Positions 63,235 to 64,000 of a stretch of 64,000 nt of DNA are shown one piece after another; position 1 is the stretch's first letter; every line of letters starts with the position of its first letter. The stretch covers positions 4,377,001 to 4,441,000 of the forward strand of contig JAPTOF010000016.1 in NCBI GenBank assembly GCA_028554755.1, given 5' to 3'. Under the pieces are notes generated by a model. It was not told where the DNA came from. It was given only the letters and a program-made list of their open reading frames with translations, and ran no database searches. The DNA is from Cordia subcordata. Its lineage: Eukaryota > Streptophyta > Magnoliopsida > Boraginales > Cordiaceae. Both the position numbers and the translations under genes were made by a program.

Positions 63235-64000
63235 TTTTCTTCTCGTGTGAACTAAAAGAGCAGATCTAACCCTTTTCGTCTTTATTTGGTTCTGTCATGT
63301 CCAATTGTCCATGCATGTTTACTGGATACTGAACAATTTTGATTTAATTAGCTTGTTCATTTTATGTGTACTTATAATGCATCCACATCGTCCATATCCA
63401 TAAGTGGACAAAGAAGGGCTCTCTATCGAGGCAGTTTGTAGCTACGTGAAGATTGCAAACTGAACAAATTTCATTTACAACTGCTGCATCAAGCAGACCA
63501 ATAAAGATCACACACCAGTACGGGCACAGGTCATTTTTCCACACAGTTGATACCGAAAGCGCCTGTTGAGAGTCTTTCGTACTTACACTAAAACTAAAAT
63601 TTTAAAACATATTCCTCTCACAAAGAAACATCATCATGTTAATTTGATTCGATATAAGACGTACATGTTAGATTGATTCAAAAAATAATAACTTTTTAAT
63701 TAATTCAAATTTGAAACGTGAACAAATTTGCGATCTACCATTAGGGTAAGCTCTGGAATTGGTTTTGAACTTTTTATTAGCAACATTTCATTAACTTATT
63801 TGCCAGATTCTAGACTGGTTCACACAGAACTATGCAAGGTTTGTATTGATACGATTACGGTGATGTGATATGCTGATCAGTACCAATTTATTGCCATGAT
63901 ACATTGTGCTAGGATCCGTTTTAAGGGGACCACTGATTTTTTTTCCAATTTATTGCTTTTTGTTGTTAACAATGGAAGGTCAAAATTTATTAGCCATGAA
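63234..64000. other. Gene-free end of the window
   Basis: No supportable feature. The minus-strand open frame of 60 residues at 63362-63544 is unrecognised. Confidence 0.45.

Noticed and set aside
63362..63544. 60-residue minus-strand open frame with several Cys and Trp
   Set aside because: Too short, no recognised motif, no neighbouring exon and no splice context to extend it.
1..64000. Search for CRISPR arrays, operons, phage or bacterial-type systems
   Set aside because: Intron-rich genes and plant transposons show a nuclear plant genome. The repeats are tandem or dispersed, without regularly spaced unique spacers.

Overview
The window is nuclear DNA from a eudicot plant. It is AT-rich, its genes are split by many GT-AG introns, and its intergenic space is filled with small plant transposons, SINEs and one decayed Copia retrotransposon. 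The species cannot be named from the sequence. All exon joins below were worked out by hand from splice consensus, frame continuity and remembered family sequences; no search was run.

Layout. (1) Positions 1-13,280, plus strand: the 3' part (19 exons, 1,060 residues) of a large glycine-rich, cysteine-rich, multi-pass membrane protein of the plant family that includes Arabidopsis At4g32920, At5g11700 and At5g47020. Its 5' exons lie before the window. (2) Positions 13,281-15,123: tail-to-tail spacer with degraded SINE-like and tandem repeats. (3) Positions 15,124-26,536, minus strand: a complete 17-exon gene for peroxisomal Lon protease 2 (LON2), 888 residues, with Walker A and B motifs, the Ser-Lys catalytic dyad and a C-terminal SKL peroxisome signal. 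(4) From about 26.9 kb to the end there is no gene I can support. This 37 kb is a transposon graveyard.

The transposon layer includes two SINE copies bounded by clear target duplications (7.5 and 35.4 kb), a tiny LTR element (SMART/TRIM type, 276 bp) inside a LON2 intron, an hAT-type element (30.2-31.1 kb), long foldback elements with 8-10 bp target duplications (32.1, 38.0 and 58.7 kb), Tourist/PIF-like elements with 3-bp duplications (27.1, 39.0, 40.4, 46.2, 47.3, 47.6 and 61.3 kb), a minus-strand Helitron (54.3-56.2 kb), and a Copia element (47.25-52.64 kb) whose left LTR was later split by two DNA transposons. A pair of 245-bp direct repeats (41.6 and 43.0 kb) encloses a tandem array of about 105-bp units.

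The two real genes converge and show no obvious joint function: one acts in peroxisomal protein quality control, the other is a membrane protein of unknown role. From memory, their Arabidopsis relatives (At5g47020 and LON2/At5g47040) are also close neighbours, so this may be conserved gene order. I found no sign of a novel biological system. The most informative parts are the nested insertions and the unclassified repeats.
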